DNA of 64,000 nucleotides from Flavobacterium acetivorans (GTDB lineage Bacteria; Bacteroidota; Bacteroidia; Flavobacteriales; Flavobacteriaceae): the NCBI RefSeq assembly GCF_020911885.1, contig NZ_CP087132.1, forward strand, positions 2,170,001 through 2,234,000. Direction: 5' to 3'. Shown piece after piece: positions 21,880 through 31,292 of this stretch; within the stretch, counting starts at the first letter, position 1, and every line of letters begins with the position of its first letter. Both the position numbers and the translations under genes were made by a program. Below the pieces are notes generated by a model. The model searched no databases. It had not been told where the DNA came from and worked only from the letters and a program-made list of their open reading frames with translations.

Positions 21880-23082
21880 ATGAAATTCGGAATTATAAGA
21901 GAGAGAAAAAATCCGCCTGACCGTAGAGTCGTTTTCTCGCCGGAGGAACTAGAAAGATTGAAAGGGCTGTATCAAGAAGCTGAGATTAAGGTAGAATCCT
22001 CTGACATTCGAATTTTTACCGATGAACAGTACCGAGATTTAGGGATTGAAGTATCTGAAGATTTAAGCGATTGTGATGTTTTATTTGGAGTAAAAGAAGT
22101 TCCAGTAGAGTATTTAATGGCTGGTAAGTCGTATTTCTTTTTTTCGCACACCATTAAAAAGCAACCTTACAACAGGAAGTTGCTACAGACTATTCTTGAA
22201 AAAAATATAGACTTATACGATCACGAAACTATTATTGATGCCGAAAATAGAAGATTAATAGGTTTTGGACGTTATGCAGGTATTGTGGGCGCTTATAATA
22301 GTATTCGTGCTTTTGGAATCAAATTTGAATTATTCAAATTGCCCAAGGCAGAAACACTTTCAGGAAAAGAGCAAATGATTTCTCACCTAAAACGAATCGT
22401 TTTTCCACCAATTAAATTTGTAGTTACCGGAACAGGGAAAGTAGGCAATGGAGTAAAAGAAATTCTAGATGCTATAAAAATTAAACAGGTTACTGTTGAA
22501 AATTATTTGACCAAGAATTATACGCAAGCGGTTTATGTCCAAATTGATGTTTTGGATTACAATAAGCGTATCGATGGAAAAGTTTTGGATTTTAAAGATT
22601 TTTGCGAAAATCCAAAAGAGTATATTTCTGATTTTGAACGATTCACTAAAGTTTCTGACATAGTGATTACGGGACATTTTTATGCCAATGAGGCACCGGT
22701 TATTATTAGCAGAGAAATGCTTCAGGCCAATGATTGTAAAATTAAAATCATTGGTGATGTTTCTTGTGATGTTAATGGTCCTATTGCTAGTACTTTGAGA
22801 GCATCAACGATTGCCGAGCCATTATACGGATATTTGCCTTCTGAGAATCGTGAAGTAGATGTTTTTCATCCTGCAGCCATAGTGGTAATGGCTGTTGATA
22901 ATCTTCCTTGTGAGCTTCCAAAAGATGCCAGCGAAGGTTTTGGAGCAATGTTTATGGAACATGTGATTCCAGCCTTTTTTAATGGTGATAAAGAGGGTAT
23001 TCTGAAAAGAGCCAAAATGACCGAAAAAGGAAAACTTACCCCTAGATTTGCTTATTTACAAGACTATGTTGACGGGAAATAG
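21880..23082 (+). CDS. NAD(P)-dependent oxidoreductase of the alanine dehydrogenase / saccharopine dehydrogenase (LYS1-like) family
   Basis: 400 aa. The N-terminal half begins MKFGIIRERKNPPDRRVVFSPEE, the signature of the AlaDh/PNT N-terminal domain as found in lysine-forming saccharopine dehydrogenase. A Rossmann fingerprint VTGTGKVGNG is at about residues 184-193, followed by a C-terminal part with DVSCDVNGPIAST. Family members carry out reversible reductive amination of keto acids with amino acids. Flavobacteria usually degrade lysine by other named genes, so the true substrate is open. It is a single gene; a long hairpin separates it from the convergent fumC. Confidence 0.78.
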   Translation: MKFGIIRERKNPPDRRVVFSPEELERLKGLYQEAEIKVESSDIRIFTDEQYRDLGIEVSEDLSDCDVLFGVKEVPVEYLMAGKSYFFFSHTIKKQPYNRKLLQTILEKNIDLYDHETIIDAENRRLIGFGRYAGIVGAYNSIRAFGIKFELFKLPKAETLSGKEQMISHLKRIVFPPIKFVVTGTGKVGNGVKEILDAIKIKQVTVENYLTKNYTQAVYVQIDVLDYNKRIDGKVLDFKDFCENPKEYISDFERFTKVSDIVITGHFYANEAPVIISREMLQANDCKIKIIGDVSCDVNGPIASTLRASTIAEPLYGYLPSENREVDVFHPAAIVVMAVDNLPCELPKDASEGFGAMFMEHVIPAFFNGDKEGILKRAKMTEKGKLTPRFAYLQDYVDGK

Positions 23083-23094
23083 TTAAAAGTTATG

Positions 23095-23147
23095 AATTGT
23101 AAATTATGAGTTATAAATTCCCAACTTATAACTCATAATTTATAATT
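23095..23147. terminator. Long inverted repeat, bidirectional terminator between convergent genes
   Basis: Two 22-nt arms (23095-23116 and 23126-23147) are reverse complements with a single G-U position, around a 9-nt loop. The core of the arm is AAATTATGAGTTATAA. It is placed exactly between two convergent stop codons (23082 and 23151). Confidence 0.7.
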
Positions 23148-23150
23148 ATT

Positions 23151-24542
23151 TTAAACCATATCTTCGGGTTTTACCCAATCATCAAAATCTTCAGGACTTA
23201 CATAGCCTAAACGCACGGCTTCTTCTTTTAAAGTTGTTCCGTTTTTATGGGCTGTTTGAGCAATTTCGGCCGATTTATAATAACCAATTTTGGTATTTAA
23301 AGCCGTAACCAGCATCAATGAGTTGTCAACTAGTTCTTTGATCCTTTTATAGTTGGGTTCAATACCTTGGGCACAATGTTCGTCAAATGATACGCAGGCA
23401 TCTCCTAATAATTGTGCCGATTGTAGGAAGTTGGCTGCCATTAGCGGTTTGAAAACATTTAATTCATAATGACCCTGCATACCTCCAACACTAATTGCTA
23501 CGTCATTACCAATAACTTGGGCACAAACCATAGTCAAGGCTTCACATTGGGTGGGATTTACTTTTCCTGGCATAATAGAGGAGCCGGGTTCATTCTCTGG
23601 AATAATTATTTCACCTATTCCTGAGCGAGGACCTGAAGCTAACATTCGGATATCATTGGCGATTTTATTTAATGAAACGGCCAATTGCTTTAATGCTCCA
23701 TGAGTTTCCACCATGGCATCGTGAGCCGCCAAAGCTTCAAATTTATTCTGAGCAGTTACAAATGGATGGCCTGTAAATTCAGCGATGTATTGGGCTACTT
23801 TTATATCGTATCCTTCGGGAGTATTTAATCCCGTTCCTACGGCTGTACCACCAAGAGCCAATTCTGATAAATGGGATAAGGTGTTTTTGACCGCTTTTAG
23901 ACCGTGATTTAATTGGGAGACATAACCAGAAAGTTCTTGACCTAGGGTAAGGGGAGTGGCATCCATTAGATGGGTGCGACCTATTTTTACAAGGGTGTTG
24001 AATTGGACGGCTTTTTTTTGTAAAGTGTCCCTTAATCTTTCGACTCCGGGAATCGTAACTTCAACTACCGCCTTGTAAGAGGCGATATGCATAGCGGTAG
24101 GGAAAGTATCGTTAGACGATTGGGACTTGTTTACATCGTCATTGGCTTTGATAAATTGTTCGCCTTCACCAATGGTAAACCCTTTTAATACCTGAGCTCT
24201 ATTGGCAATGACTTCGTTTATGTTCATGTTGCTTTGGGTTCCTGAACCGGTTTGCCAAATAACTAACGGGAATTGATCGTCTAGTTTTCTTTCTAAAATT
24301 TCTTCGCAAACAGCTGTAATCGCATCGCGTTTTTCGATGGATAAAACACCCAATTCACAATTTGTATACGCGGCCGCTTTCTTGAGATAAGCAAAGCCTT
24401 CGATAATTTCTTTTGGCATCGAAGCGACTGGACCTATTTTGAAATTGTTTCTGGAGCGTTCTGTTTGTGCGCCCCAGTATTTTTCTGCAGGTACCTGCAC
24501 TTCTCCCATGGTGTCTTTTTCTATTCTGAATTTCATTTCCAT
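23151..24542 (-). CDS. fumC: Fumarate hydratase, class II
   Basis: 463 aa. Converts fumarate to malate in the TCA cycle, cytoplasmic homotetramer. Motifs: TERSRNNF early, [17 protein letters not shown] (about 98-114), [16 protein letters not shown] (about 184-199) and the superfamily signature [16 protein letters not shown] (about 318-333) with the catalytic serine. Length and all signatures match FumC. The start at 24542 ([13 protein letters not shown]) could also be the next Met two residues on. Monocistronic. Confidence 0.96.
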   Translation of the reverse strand: MEMKFRIEKDTMGEVQVPAEKYWGAQTERSRNNFKIGPVASMPKEIIEGFAYLKKAAAYTNCELGVLSIEKRDAITAVCEEILERKLDDQFPLVIWQTGSGTQSNMNINEVIANRAQVLKGFTIGEGEQFIKANDDVNKSQSSNDTFPTAMHIASYKAVVEVTIPGVERLRDTLQKKAVQFNTLVKIGRTHLMDATPLTLGQELSGYVSQLNHGLKAVKNTLSHLSELALGGTAVGTGLNTPEGYDIKVAQYIAEFTGHPFVTAQNKFEALAAHDAMVETHGALKQLAVSLNKIANDIRMLASGPRSGIGEIIIPENEPGSSIMPGKVNPTQCEALTMVCAQVIGNDVAISVGGMQGHYELNVFKPLMAANFLQSAQLLGDACVSFDEHCAQGIEPNYKRIKELVDNSLMLVTALNTKIGYYKSAEIAQTAHKNGTTLKEEAVRLGYVSPEDFDDWVKPEDMV

Positions 24543-24727
24543 GCTTATTTGTTCAAAGTGATGAGATTTACTTTTTTGGGGTCTAATTTAAATAAAGGCA
24601 CAACAACCTTACAATTGTATCTAAATTTACGTATAAATACTATTTTATGAAAATTGATTTGTTTTTTTATTGCTAAGAAAAGATATTAAACTTACATTTG
24701 TGGCTACATTCAAAAATTCCGGAAAAC

Positions 24728-24892
24728 ATGTTTGAATTTTCACAGTATTTAGGCTTTTTACTTTTCTTAACCATTCTTACAATAGGATTTTGGTTAATGT
24801 TTTTCTTGGTAGGTTTCGTTCAGTATTGGATTGGAGGAGCTTTATGGGAAAGATATAAGGAAAAGAAAGCAAAGAAAGAACAATCTGTTTAA
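24728..24892 (+). CDS. Small membrane protein of unknown function
   Basis: 54 aa from the ATG at 24728 (an in-frame TTG at 24698 would add ten residues). It has one long or two short hydrophobic segments (YLGFLLFLTILTIGFWLMFF, then VGFVQYWIGGA) and ends in a very basic lysine-rich tail (RYKEKKAKKEQ), so the C-terminus is probably cytoplasmic. A strong terminator follows 13 bp after the stop, which supports a real gene. I do not recognise a family. Confidence 0.6.
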   Translation: MFEFSQYLGFLLFLTILTIGFWLMFFLVGFVQYWIGGALWERYKEKKAKKEQSV

Positions 24893-24905
24893 CTGATTGT
24901 TTAAT

Positions 24906-24940
24906 AAAAAAAGGATCCGTTTTACGAATCCTTTTTTTTG
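24906..24940 (+). terminator. Intrinsic terminator after small membrane protein gene
   Basis: AAAAAAAGGAT/ATCCTTTTTTT stem with CG-TTTTA-CG top; T-run on the right. The next hairpin at 25003-25034 has almost the same design. Confidence 0.82.
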
Positions 24941-25002
24941 GTCTATTAATTTTGAATCTGAGTTTTTGGGTTTAAATAAGGAAATAACTTAGAGGTTTGT
25001 AT

Positions 25003-25034
25003 AAAAAAAGGACTCGTTTTACGAGTCCTTTTTG
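25003..25034 (-). terminator. Intrinsic terminator after TonB-dependent receptor gene
   Basis: GGACTCG-TTTTA-CGAGTCC with A-run left and T-run right, directly at the end of the minus-strand receptor gene (stop at 25036). It shares the TTTTA loop and GGA...TCC arms with the terminator 97 bp away. Confidence 0.82.
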
Positions 25035-25035
25035 T

Positions 25036-27498
25036 TTATCCTGGAAAGTCACCACCATTGTCGTTATTGTCATTTTTAGGTTGTCTTTCTCTTTCATTTT
25101 TCTGCTTGTTTATGCGATAGGTGAAAGAAAGACTAAATTGCCTTTTTCTCCATTGCATTTCAGAATAGGAATCCACAACACCAGGAAGATAGCTATCCAT
25201 CATTCTTTTTCTGGAATTGAAAACATCACTAATGTTAAAAGATAAGGTTCCTTTGTCTTTTAAGATGTCTTTGCTAAAGGCTAGATTTGCAGCAAAAACT
25301 CCTAAACTTCTACCTTGAGCATAGTTTTGTGGGCCGTTATAAGTAGCATTTGTTTGCCAGTCAATTTTATAAGGCAAGCTCACTTTTGATGTTATTCTAG
25401 TGTACCATGACGTAGTGGTATTATCAAAATTTTGAACAATTTCTTGATTGTTAAAATCAGTATATACAAAGTTACCTTGGGTTTCGTTTCTGAAGAAATT
25501 GAAATTACCGTTTAATTTCCACCATTTGTAAGGAGAATAATTTAAAGTAAATTCATAACCTGCTCTATATTCAGTAGCCAAGTTTATTGGAGAGCTAATG
25601 ATAATAGGTGTTCCGTTGACAAAATCACCCGATTCTCTTCTAGCAAATTGAAAAACATCGGTTGTTTTATTTACATATAAGGAAGTGTTAAGAGTCAATT
25701 TGTCCCAACGTTTGATATAACCAAAATCAAGAGCATCGGTAAAAGCAGGATTTAAATCTGGATTTCCGGTGAAGATATTGATGTTACTGGATAAGTTGCT
25801 GAATGGATTTAACATTCTTCCTCTTGGTCTTGAGATTCTTCGGCTATAGCTTAAAGAAGCACTGCTTTCATCCGAAATTTCATAAGTAAAAAAGGCACTT
25901 GGAAAGAAATTGCTGTATTTTTTAGTATTGAAATCATTGGTGGCTAATTGGTTGATGTTAATATTAGAGTCTTCAAAACGCAATCCGAAAAGAGCCGAAA
26001 ATTTATTAATTTTCATACCATATTGTGTGTAAATGGCATTTACTTTCTCTTTGTATTCTAGGGTGTTGGTGAAATTATTGTTGATTACACCATCATTTTC
26101 TACTCTATAATCAGTAATCAATTTATTGAAATCACCGCGATACCCAGCTTCAAACTGACTTCCTTTTCCAAGAGGTAAAACATAATCCATTTGGATTAAA
26201 TTTCTGTTTTGATCCTGATTATTAATAGTATTGTCAAATTTAATCTGGTTGCTATTCGTAGATTTATCTGTTATTATAGCATCATTTAAATCATTATTTG
26301 TAGAAAAGGACCCGTCGATGGTTAATTTATGACCCTCTTTTTTAAATTTTTTGGTAAAATTTGTAGAGAATTCAACATTTTCACTGTCACTATTTTCTTC
26401 ATTCGTACGATTACGGGTGTAATCATAAACATAGTTTTGATCATAATTTTTTTGAAAAACATCATCTACATTATCTCCTTTGTTTTTTCGGTAGTTCAGG
26501 ATGTTAGTCCATGAAGTGCTTTCATTTAAATAGAGTTCTACACCAAAGTTACCATTATAACCTTTATTGTATCGGTCATTTTCTCTTGTTTCATTGACGT
26601 AATTTTTAGTCGAATTATCCGAATTCAAATAACGTGAATTAGTGATTGCACTTCCCGGACTGTTGCGGTAATTGTATCCTTGGGTTGTGAAAATATTGAA
26701 ATTCTTAGATTTATAGCTCAATGTTCCGCTTAGACCATGATTGTCAGGAATTCCGGTTGAGGCAATAAAAGTACCGTTTAAGCCTTGATTTTTTCCTTTT
26801 TTCAGAATAATATTTAATAAACCTCCACCACCTTCGGCATCATATCGGGCAGATGGATTTGTAATAACTTCAACTTTATCAATGGCATCGGCAGGGATTA
26901 ATCGCAAAGCCTCGGCTATGTTAATGGCATTGGATGGTTTTCCGTCTATAAGCACTCTAACATTTTCATTTCCACGAAGGCTTACGTTTCCTTCGACATC
27001 TACAGAAACAGACGGGATATTGTCTAAAACATCACTAACAGTTCCACCTTTTACCATAAGGTCGTTTCCTACATTATATACTTTTTTGTCTAGTTTTATC
27101 TCTACAGTCGATTTCTCGGCACGGATAATGACTTCGTTAAGTTGGGCAGCATCTTCTTCTAAGGCAATTTTACCTAGATTAGTACTAGACTGAAGATTTT
27201 TTTGCTTTATTTCATTTAGTTTAAAAGAAATAAACTCGATTTTTATGTCATAAACTCCAGCGATAACGTCAATTGCAAATTCACCTTTGGCATTGGTAAT
27301 GCCCCCAGCGATTGCTTTTGGATTTTTTGAATTTATAAAAGTTACCGTAGCATATTCTAGAGGTTGCTTGCTTATTTTTTCAATAACCGTACCTGTAATT
27401 TTTATTCTTTCTTTGGATGGCGCATTTTGCTGGGCAAAACTGATCAGAAATGTAAATAAAAGGCTAATTGAAAAGAAGTACTTTAACTGGTATTTCAT
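25036..27498 (-). CDS. TonB-dependent receptor-type outer membrane protein (OMP_b-brl_3 / CarboxypepD_reg-like)
   Basis: 820 aa. Signal peptide (MKYQLKYFFSISLLFTFLISFAQQ), a carboxypeptidase-regulatory-like domain at about 33-110 (KITGTVIEKISKQPLEYATVTF), a TonB plug at about 120-215 (VYNVGNDLMVKGGTVSDVLDNIPSVSVD, VLIDGKPSNAINIAEAL, IDKVEVITNPSARYDAEG) and a large barrel. It lacks a SusD partner and is of the Bacteroidetes-specific outer membrane barrel type, usually of unknown substrate. The C-terminus continues past the last barrel strand (FSLSFTYRINKQ) with a charged Asn/Asp-rich tail ending NDNNDNGGDFPG, a feature often seen in this group. Confidence 0.9.
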   Translation of the reverse strand: MKYQLKYFFSISLLFTFLISFAQQNAPSKERIKITGTVIEKISKQPLEYATVTFINSKNPKAIAGGITNAKGEFAIDVIAGVYDIKIEFISFKLNEIKQKNLQSSTNLGKIALEEDAAQLNEVIIRAEKSTVEIKLDKKVYNVGNDLMVKGGTVSDVLDNIPSVSVDVEGNVSLRGNENVRVLIDGKPSNAINIAEALRLIPADAIDKVEVITNPSARYDAEGGGGLLNIILKKGKNQGLNGTFIASTGIPDNHGLSGTLSYKSKNFNIFTTQGYNYRNSPGSAITNSRYLNSDNSTKNYVNETRENDRYNKGYNGNFGVELYLNESTSWTNILNYRKNKGDNVDDVFQKNYDQNYVYDYTRNRTNEENSDSENVEFSTNFTKKFKKEGHKLTIDGSFSTNNDLNDAIITDKSTNSNQIKFDNTINNQDQNRNLIQMDYVLPLGKGSQFEAGYRGDFNKLITDYRVENDGVINNNFTNTLEYKEKVNAIYTQYGMKINKFSALFGLRFEDSNININQLATNDFNTKKYSNFFPSAFFTYEISDESSASLSYSRRISRPRGRMLNPFSNLSSNINIFTGNPDLNPAFTDALDFGYIKRWDKLTLNTSLYVNKTTDVFQFARRESGDFVNGTPIIISSPINLATEYRAGYEFTLNYSPYKWWKLNGNFNFFRNETQGNFVYTDFNNQEIVQNFDNTTTSWYTRITSKVSLPYKIDWQTNATYNGPQNYAQGRSLGVFAANLAFSKDILKDKGTLSFNISDVFNSRKRMMDSYLPGVVDSYSEMQWRKRQFSLSFTYRINKQKNERERQPKNDNNDNGGDFPG

Positions 27499-27596
27499 TT
27501 TAGTTTAAATTAAAAATTATTGCGGGTAGGATTGCAAAAAATGGGATTGGTTTAAAGGCTAAATCATAATATTCTGTTAAATGATTTATCGAGTCT

Positions 27597-27938
27597 CTAA
27601 AGGAATGAATTTAGTCGGTCTAAGTCTCTGCCAATGATCGCTTTATTGCCTTTTATAACAATAGGTCTTTCTATCAAAATGGGGTGAGAAACCATCGCTT
27701 GAATAATTTCAGAATCGGTAAGTGCTTTGTTTTTGAAATTTTCGATCCATATTTTTTCTTTTTGGCGAACTAAATCCAATGGTTTGCTTTCTAATTTATT
27801 AAGTACAGCAACCAATTCATCAAAACTTGGAGGATTGTCTAAATAATTGATAATTTCATATTCTTGACCTGATTGAGTCAGGAAAGCGAGGCAGTTTCTT
27901 GATTTTCCGCAACGCGGATTATGGTATACCTGTATCAT
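27597..27938 (-). CDS. Arsenate reductase-like (ArsC/Spx thioredoxin-fold) protein
   Basis: 113 aa. MIQVYHNPRCGKSRNCLAFL carries the N-terminal CGKS motif with Cys10 in the ArsC position, and the conserved PILIERPIVIKGNKAIIGR segment holds the arginines of the glutaredoxin-coupled arsenate reductases. It reduces arsenate to arsenite using glutathione/glutaredoxin-like thiols in the classical case. No ars operon neighbours are present, so a YfgD-type housekeeping homologue is equally possible. Confidence 0.85.
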   Translation of the reverse strand: MIQVYHNPRCGKSRNCLAFLTQSGQEYEIINYLDNPPSFDELVAVLNKLESKPLDLVRQKEKIWIENFKNKALTDSEIIQAMVSHPILIERPIVIKGNKAIIGRDLDRLNSFL

Positions 27939-28049
27939 GGGTTTTATTTTTTAAGAAGTGTAGGAAATTGAATTTAAAAAACTAATTTAGAAGAAACAAA
28001 AATAGGCTTTGAGAGTCAAATTTCAGAATTATAATTTAAATATTAACAG

Positions 28050-28970
28050 ATGTTTATAGAGCAAGGTGTAAATCCAGAGAATAGGTTTTGGAAGTATTTA
28101 GTGGGTTTAGGATTGATTTTTATGGCTTCAATTGTAGGTCAAATTCCTTTGTTGGTAGCCATTTTCTATGAAACTCTTTCTAAAGGCAAAGCTTATCCTT
28201 TGGATAATGAACAAATGATGCAGTTTTTCGAACCTAATTTGACTTTATTTTTGGTTTTAATATCTTTTGTTTTCGCTATGTTGGGGATTTTTTTTGTAGT
28301 CCGCTATTGGCATAAGCAAACATTACTTTCGGTAACTACATCAAGAGAGAAAGTAGATTGGGGAAGAATATTTTTTTCATTTTCAATTTGGGCTGGTTTT
28401 ATGATTGTTTCCACTTTAACGAATCCTGATGGTTTAGTGCTTAATTTTAAACCACTTCCTTTTGCAATATTAGTAGTGATTAGTGTGCTGTTGATTCCTA
28501 TTCAAACCAGTACTGAGGAATATGTTTTTAGAGGGTATTTGATGCAGGGTTTTGCTAATTTAGCCAAAAATAAATGGATTCCGTTAGTGGTGACTTCAGT
28601 TGTTTTTGGAGCCATGCATTTATCTAATCCGGAAGTTTCAAAAATGGGGAATATTATTTTTGTTTATTATATAGGAACGGGTTTTTTTCTTGGAATTATT
28701 ACTTTAATGGATGAAGGTATGGAACTGGCTTTGGGCTTTCATGCCGCTAATAATTTGATTGGCGCCTTGTTAGTCACTTCTGATTGGTCTGCGTTTCAAA
28801 CACATTCTATTTTTAAGGATATTTCTGAGCCACAGGCAGGGATTGATATAATTATGCCAGTGGTTATAATTTACCCGATACTTTTATATATCTTTAGTAG
28901 AAAATACCAATGGACCAACTGGAAAGAAAAACTGATCGGAAAAATTGAAGTACTACACAAGGAATACTAA
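28050..28970 (+). CDS. CPBP family intramembrane metalloprotease
   Basis: 306 aa with about seven to eight membrane segments. The CAAX-protease/bacteriocin-processing (CPBP, Abi) motifs are present: EEYVFRGYL (about 154-162, catalytic Glu pair and Arg), FGAMHLSNP (about 188) and GFHAANN (about 230) supplying histidines. These enzymes cleave in the membrane; the bacterial substrates are mostly unknown. The stop is 21 bp before the menE-like gene, so the two may share a transcript. Confidence 0.88.
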   Translation: MFIEQGVNPENRFWKYLVGLGLIFMASIVGQIPLLVAIFYETLSKGKAYPLDNEQMMQFFEPNLTLFLVLISFVFAMLGIFFVVRYWHKQTLLSVTTSREKVDWGRIFFSFSIWAGFMIVSTLTNPDGLVLNFKPLPFAILVVISVLLIPIQTSTEEYVFRGYLMQGFANLAKNKWIPLVVTSVVFGAMHLSNPEVSKMGNIIFVYYIGTGFFLGIITLMDEGMELALGFHAANNLIGALLVTSDWSAFQTHSIFKDISEPQAGIDIIMPVVIIYPILLYIFSRKYQWTNWKEKLIGKIEVLHKEY

Positions 28971-28991
28971 TTTTAAACAAATTCCATCATT

Positions 28992-30038
28992 ATGAAAGAA
29001 GTGAATTATACTACTGTACACAATTTTTTTAAGCTGAATGGATTTCCAATGGATAAGGAGAGATTATGTGAAGCTGCTTATAGCCTAATCAAAGAGGGAG
29101 ACGAATCAGAACAAACAACAGGAGCGTTTTTGTTAGATTGGTTTGATGCTAAAAGCTATATAAATTTGCAAACTTCAGGAACAACAGGAATTCCTAAAAA
29201 TATCAGAACAAGTAAACAAGCAATGATTGATTCGGCTTTGGCTACGGGGAGTTTTTTCGAATTAAATCCAGGTGATAAAGCCTTATGTTGTTTGCCTACC
29301 AAATATATTGCTGGTAAAATGATGCTGGTGCGAAGCATTGTTTTAGGCCTTGATCTTGATTATGTAGCTCCAAGTTCCTTTCCGATATTGCATAATAGCA
29401 CTATATATGATTTTGTAGCAATGGTCCCTTTACAAGTAGAAAATTCTTTACAGGAATTGAAAAACGTGAAGAAAATAATTGTTGGGGGTGCTAAAATGAG
29501 TAAAGCTCTCGAAAAAAAACTGTTAAATACAAAAACAGCAGTCTATGAGACTTATGGAATGACAGAAACGATTACTCATATTGCGGCCAAGAAAGTCGGG
29601 GAAAAAGCTTTTTCTGTTTTACCGAATGTTAAAATCTCTCAGAATGATAAGAATTGCTTGGTAATTGAGGCTTTGAAAATATCAAATGAAGCTATAGTTA
29701 CCAATGATCTTGTGGAAATCATTAGTGAAAACCAATTTATTTTTTTAGGACGTATCGATAACGTGATTAATAGTGGAGGAGTCAAGTTGATACCGGAACA
29801 AATTGAAGAAAAATTAGCTAGCAAAATTCAGTCCCGTTTTTTTGTAGGAGGAATTACAGATACTGTTTTAGGAGAGAAATTAGTTTTGGTAATAGAAGGA
29901 GAACAGCAAGATTTGGACAAAAACCTTTTTAAAAATCTTGATAAATATGAAAAGCCTAAGGAAGTATTTTATATTCCAATATTTAGTGAAACCCAAAACG
30001 GAAAGATAAGAAGAAAAGAGATTTTGGAAAGTATTTAG
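28992..30038 (+). CDS. menE: o-Succinylbenzoate-CoA ligase-like AMP-forming enzyme
   Basis: 348 aa, a short adenylate-forming enzyme. The ATP loop LQTSGTTGIPKNIRTSK is at about 57-73, the A5 motif YETYGMTETITHIA at about 185-198, the A7 Asp in LGRIDNVINSGG at about 254-265, and the C-terminal lysine in NGKIRRKEIL at the end. The shortened N-terminus and the size fit the MenE proteins of Flavobacteriia, which activate o-succinylbenzoate in menaquinone synthesis. Other men genes are not in the window, so the assignment rests on family features. Confidence 0.8.
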   Translation: MKEVNYTTVHNFFKLNGFPMDKERLCEAAYSLIKEGDESEQTTGAFLLDWFDAKSYINLQTSGTTGIPKNIRTSKQAMIDSALATGSFFELNPGDKALCCLPTKYIAGKMMLVRSIVLGLDLDYVAPSSFPILHNSTIYDFVAMVPLQVENSLQELKNVKKIIVGGAKMSKALEKKLLNTKTAVYETYGMTETITHIAAKKVGEKAFSVLPNVKISQNDKNCLVIEALKISNEAIVTNDLVEIISENQFIFLGRIDNVINSGGVKLIPEQIEEKLASKIQSRFFVGGITDTVLGEKLVLVIEGEQQDLDKNLFKNLDKYEKPKEVFYIPIFSETQNGKIRRKEILESI

Positions 30039-30051
30039 AATAATAAGAATA

Positions 30052-30091
30052 AAAAAGAGGTTACTCGTGAAATGGCAACCTCTTTTTTTAT
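30052..30091. terminator. Bidirectional intrinsic terminator between menE and DoxX genes
   Basis: GAGGTT (30058-30063) pairs with AACCTC (30078-30083), flanked by an A-run and a run of seven T. Serves the two convergent genes. Confidence 0.82.
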
Positions 30092-30095
30092 TAGA

Positions 30096-30518
30096 TTATT
30101 TTTGCATTTTAAAATAATAATCGGCCGAGTGTTTCCCACTTCCATAAAATAGAAAAAACACACAAACTGCAAGAACAGCTATTGCCAATAATAAATTTTG
30201 CGAATGCATTTCTCCCATGAAATTGACAATAATTGCTCCAATTAGTATGGGTAATTGTGCAATAATAGCCCATCGGGTCAACAATCCAAAAACAATCATT
30301 ATTCCTCCGATCATATGAGCAGGAGCAATATAGTGAACCATAAACATCCCTCCTCCAATTTTATCAATTGGAGATATCAAATCAGCTAAGTATTGAATGT
30401 TTGTAATGAATGTGATTCCTTTTACAAACAAAAATACGCCAAGTGCAATTCGTACTAAATCTAAAGTGAAATAAGTGTGCGAGTTCGCCCATTTATTTAA
30501 TTCTTTTACGGTATTCAT
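30096..30518 (-). CDS. DoxX family membrane protein
   Basis: 140 aa with four predicted membrane helices. The start of the first helix (LDLVRIALGVFLFVKGITF) and the AHMIGGIMIVFGLLTRWA segment are typical of DoxX. DoxX proteins are linked to redox or thiosulfate:quinone chemistry in a few organisms, but most homologues are uncharacterised. Single gene. Confidence 0.85.
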   Translation of the reverse strand: MNTVKELNKWANSHTYFTLDLVRIALGVFLFVKGITFITNIQYLADLISPIDKIGGGMFMVHYIAPAHMIGGIMIVFGLLTRWAIIAQLPILIGAIIVNFMGEMHSQNLLLAIAVLAVCVFFLFYGSGKHSADYYFKMQK

Positions 30519-30671
30519 ATCGCTTTGATTTTAAAATGGTTGCACTAAGTTAGTGATTTTTAAATAAATAAGATTGTTCTTGTTTTAAAAATGATAAACT
30601 CATCTCATTTTTTGATTTGCTAGCTAAATCAGGTGTTATTTTTGTGATGTTGAATTCAGCCAAAATTTCTA

Positions 30672-31292
30672 TTAGTTGAAACAATAATTAAAGCGTAAAC
30701 CAAGCGAATTTTCGGCATGGCCTTTATGAAGAAAATTAGTCAGATTCATGGATGCTTGAAAATTGTTGTTATTATGACCAATTGATAAATATTTACCAAT
30801 GTACAATCCAGAGCAGGAACCAAATTTGGTATTACCACCATATTCAGAAACAAAACCAAGTCCTATGGCGCCGTTTTCGTCAGAAAGAGCATAGCCAACT
30901 CCTGTTTCGGCACCAAAAAACCAATTGCAATTAAAATTAAATTGAACATTTGGTTTAAGAGCAATTAGGCTAAAGTTGCGATGGGAAGCTCTTTCTTTTA
31001 CGGTATCTATCGTGTCGGGAATATTTCGAGCAAAACGATAATCATAATCTAGCTTAAGACCAATTTCTGTTTTTGGAGTTATTTTTTTGAAAGCTCTAAA
31101 ATTAACCCCGATTGCATATCGATGTGTTCGAAACATTTGGATATGTACTGGAAGCGATACATTTACACCAGCTTCTATAAAAATGGATTTGTTCTTTTCG
31201 AAACTGTTGTCTTTATTAAAACTTTGTTGCGCGAAGCTTAATTGAAAAACTAGCAACATCACAATCAAAGATATAGTTGATGTAGTTTTCAT
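30672..31292 (-). CDS. Predicted outer membrane beta-barrel protein of unknown function
   Basis: 206 aa. Clear signal peptide (MKTTSTISLIVMLLVFQLSFAQQ). The mature part alternates hydrophobic and polar residues in strand-length blocks (IEAGVNVSLPVHIQMF, YAIGVNFRAF, EIGLKLDYDYRFA, NWFFGAETGVGYAL) and ends with an aromatic residue pattern (LGLRFNYCFN), all typical of a small barrel of about eight strands. I recognise no specific family. Function unknown. Confidence 0.75.
   Translation of the reverse strand: MKTTSTISLIVMLLVFQLSFAQQSFNKDNSFEKNKSIFIEAGVNVSLPVHIQMFRTHRYAIGVNFRAFKKITPKTEIGLKLDYDYRFARNIPDTIDTVKERASHRNFSLIALKPNVQFNFNCNWFFGAETGVGYALSDENGAIGLGFVSEYGGNTKFGSCSGLYIGKYLSIGHNNNNFQASMNLTNFLHKGHAENSLGLRFNYCFN

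Noticed and set aside
27597..27938. Arsenic resistance operon
   Set aside because: Only an ArsC-like protein is present, with no ArsR, ArsB or Acr3 gene nearby.
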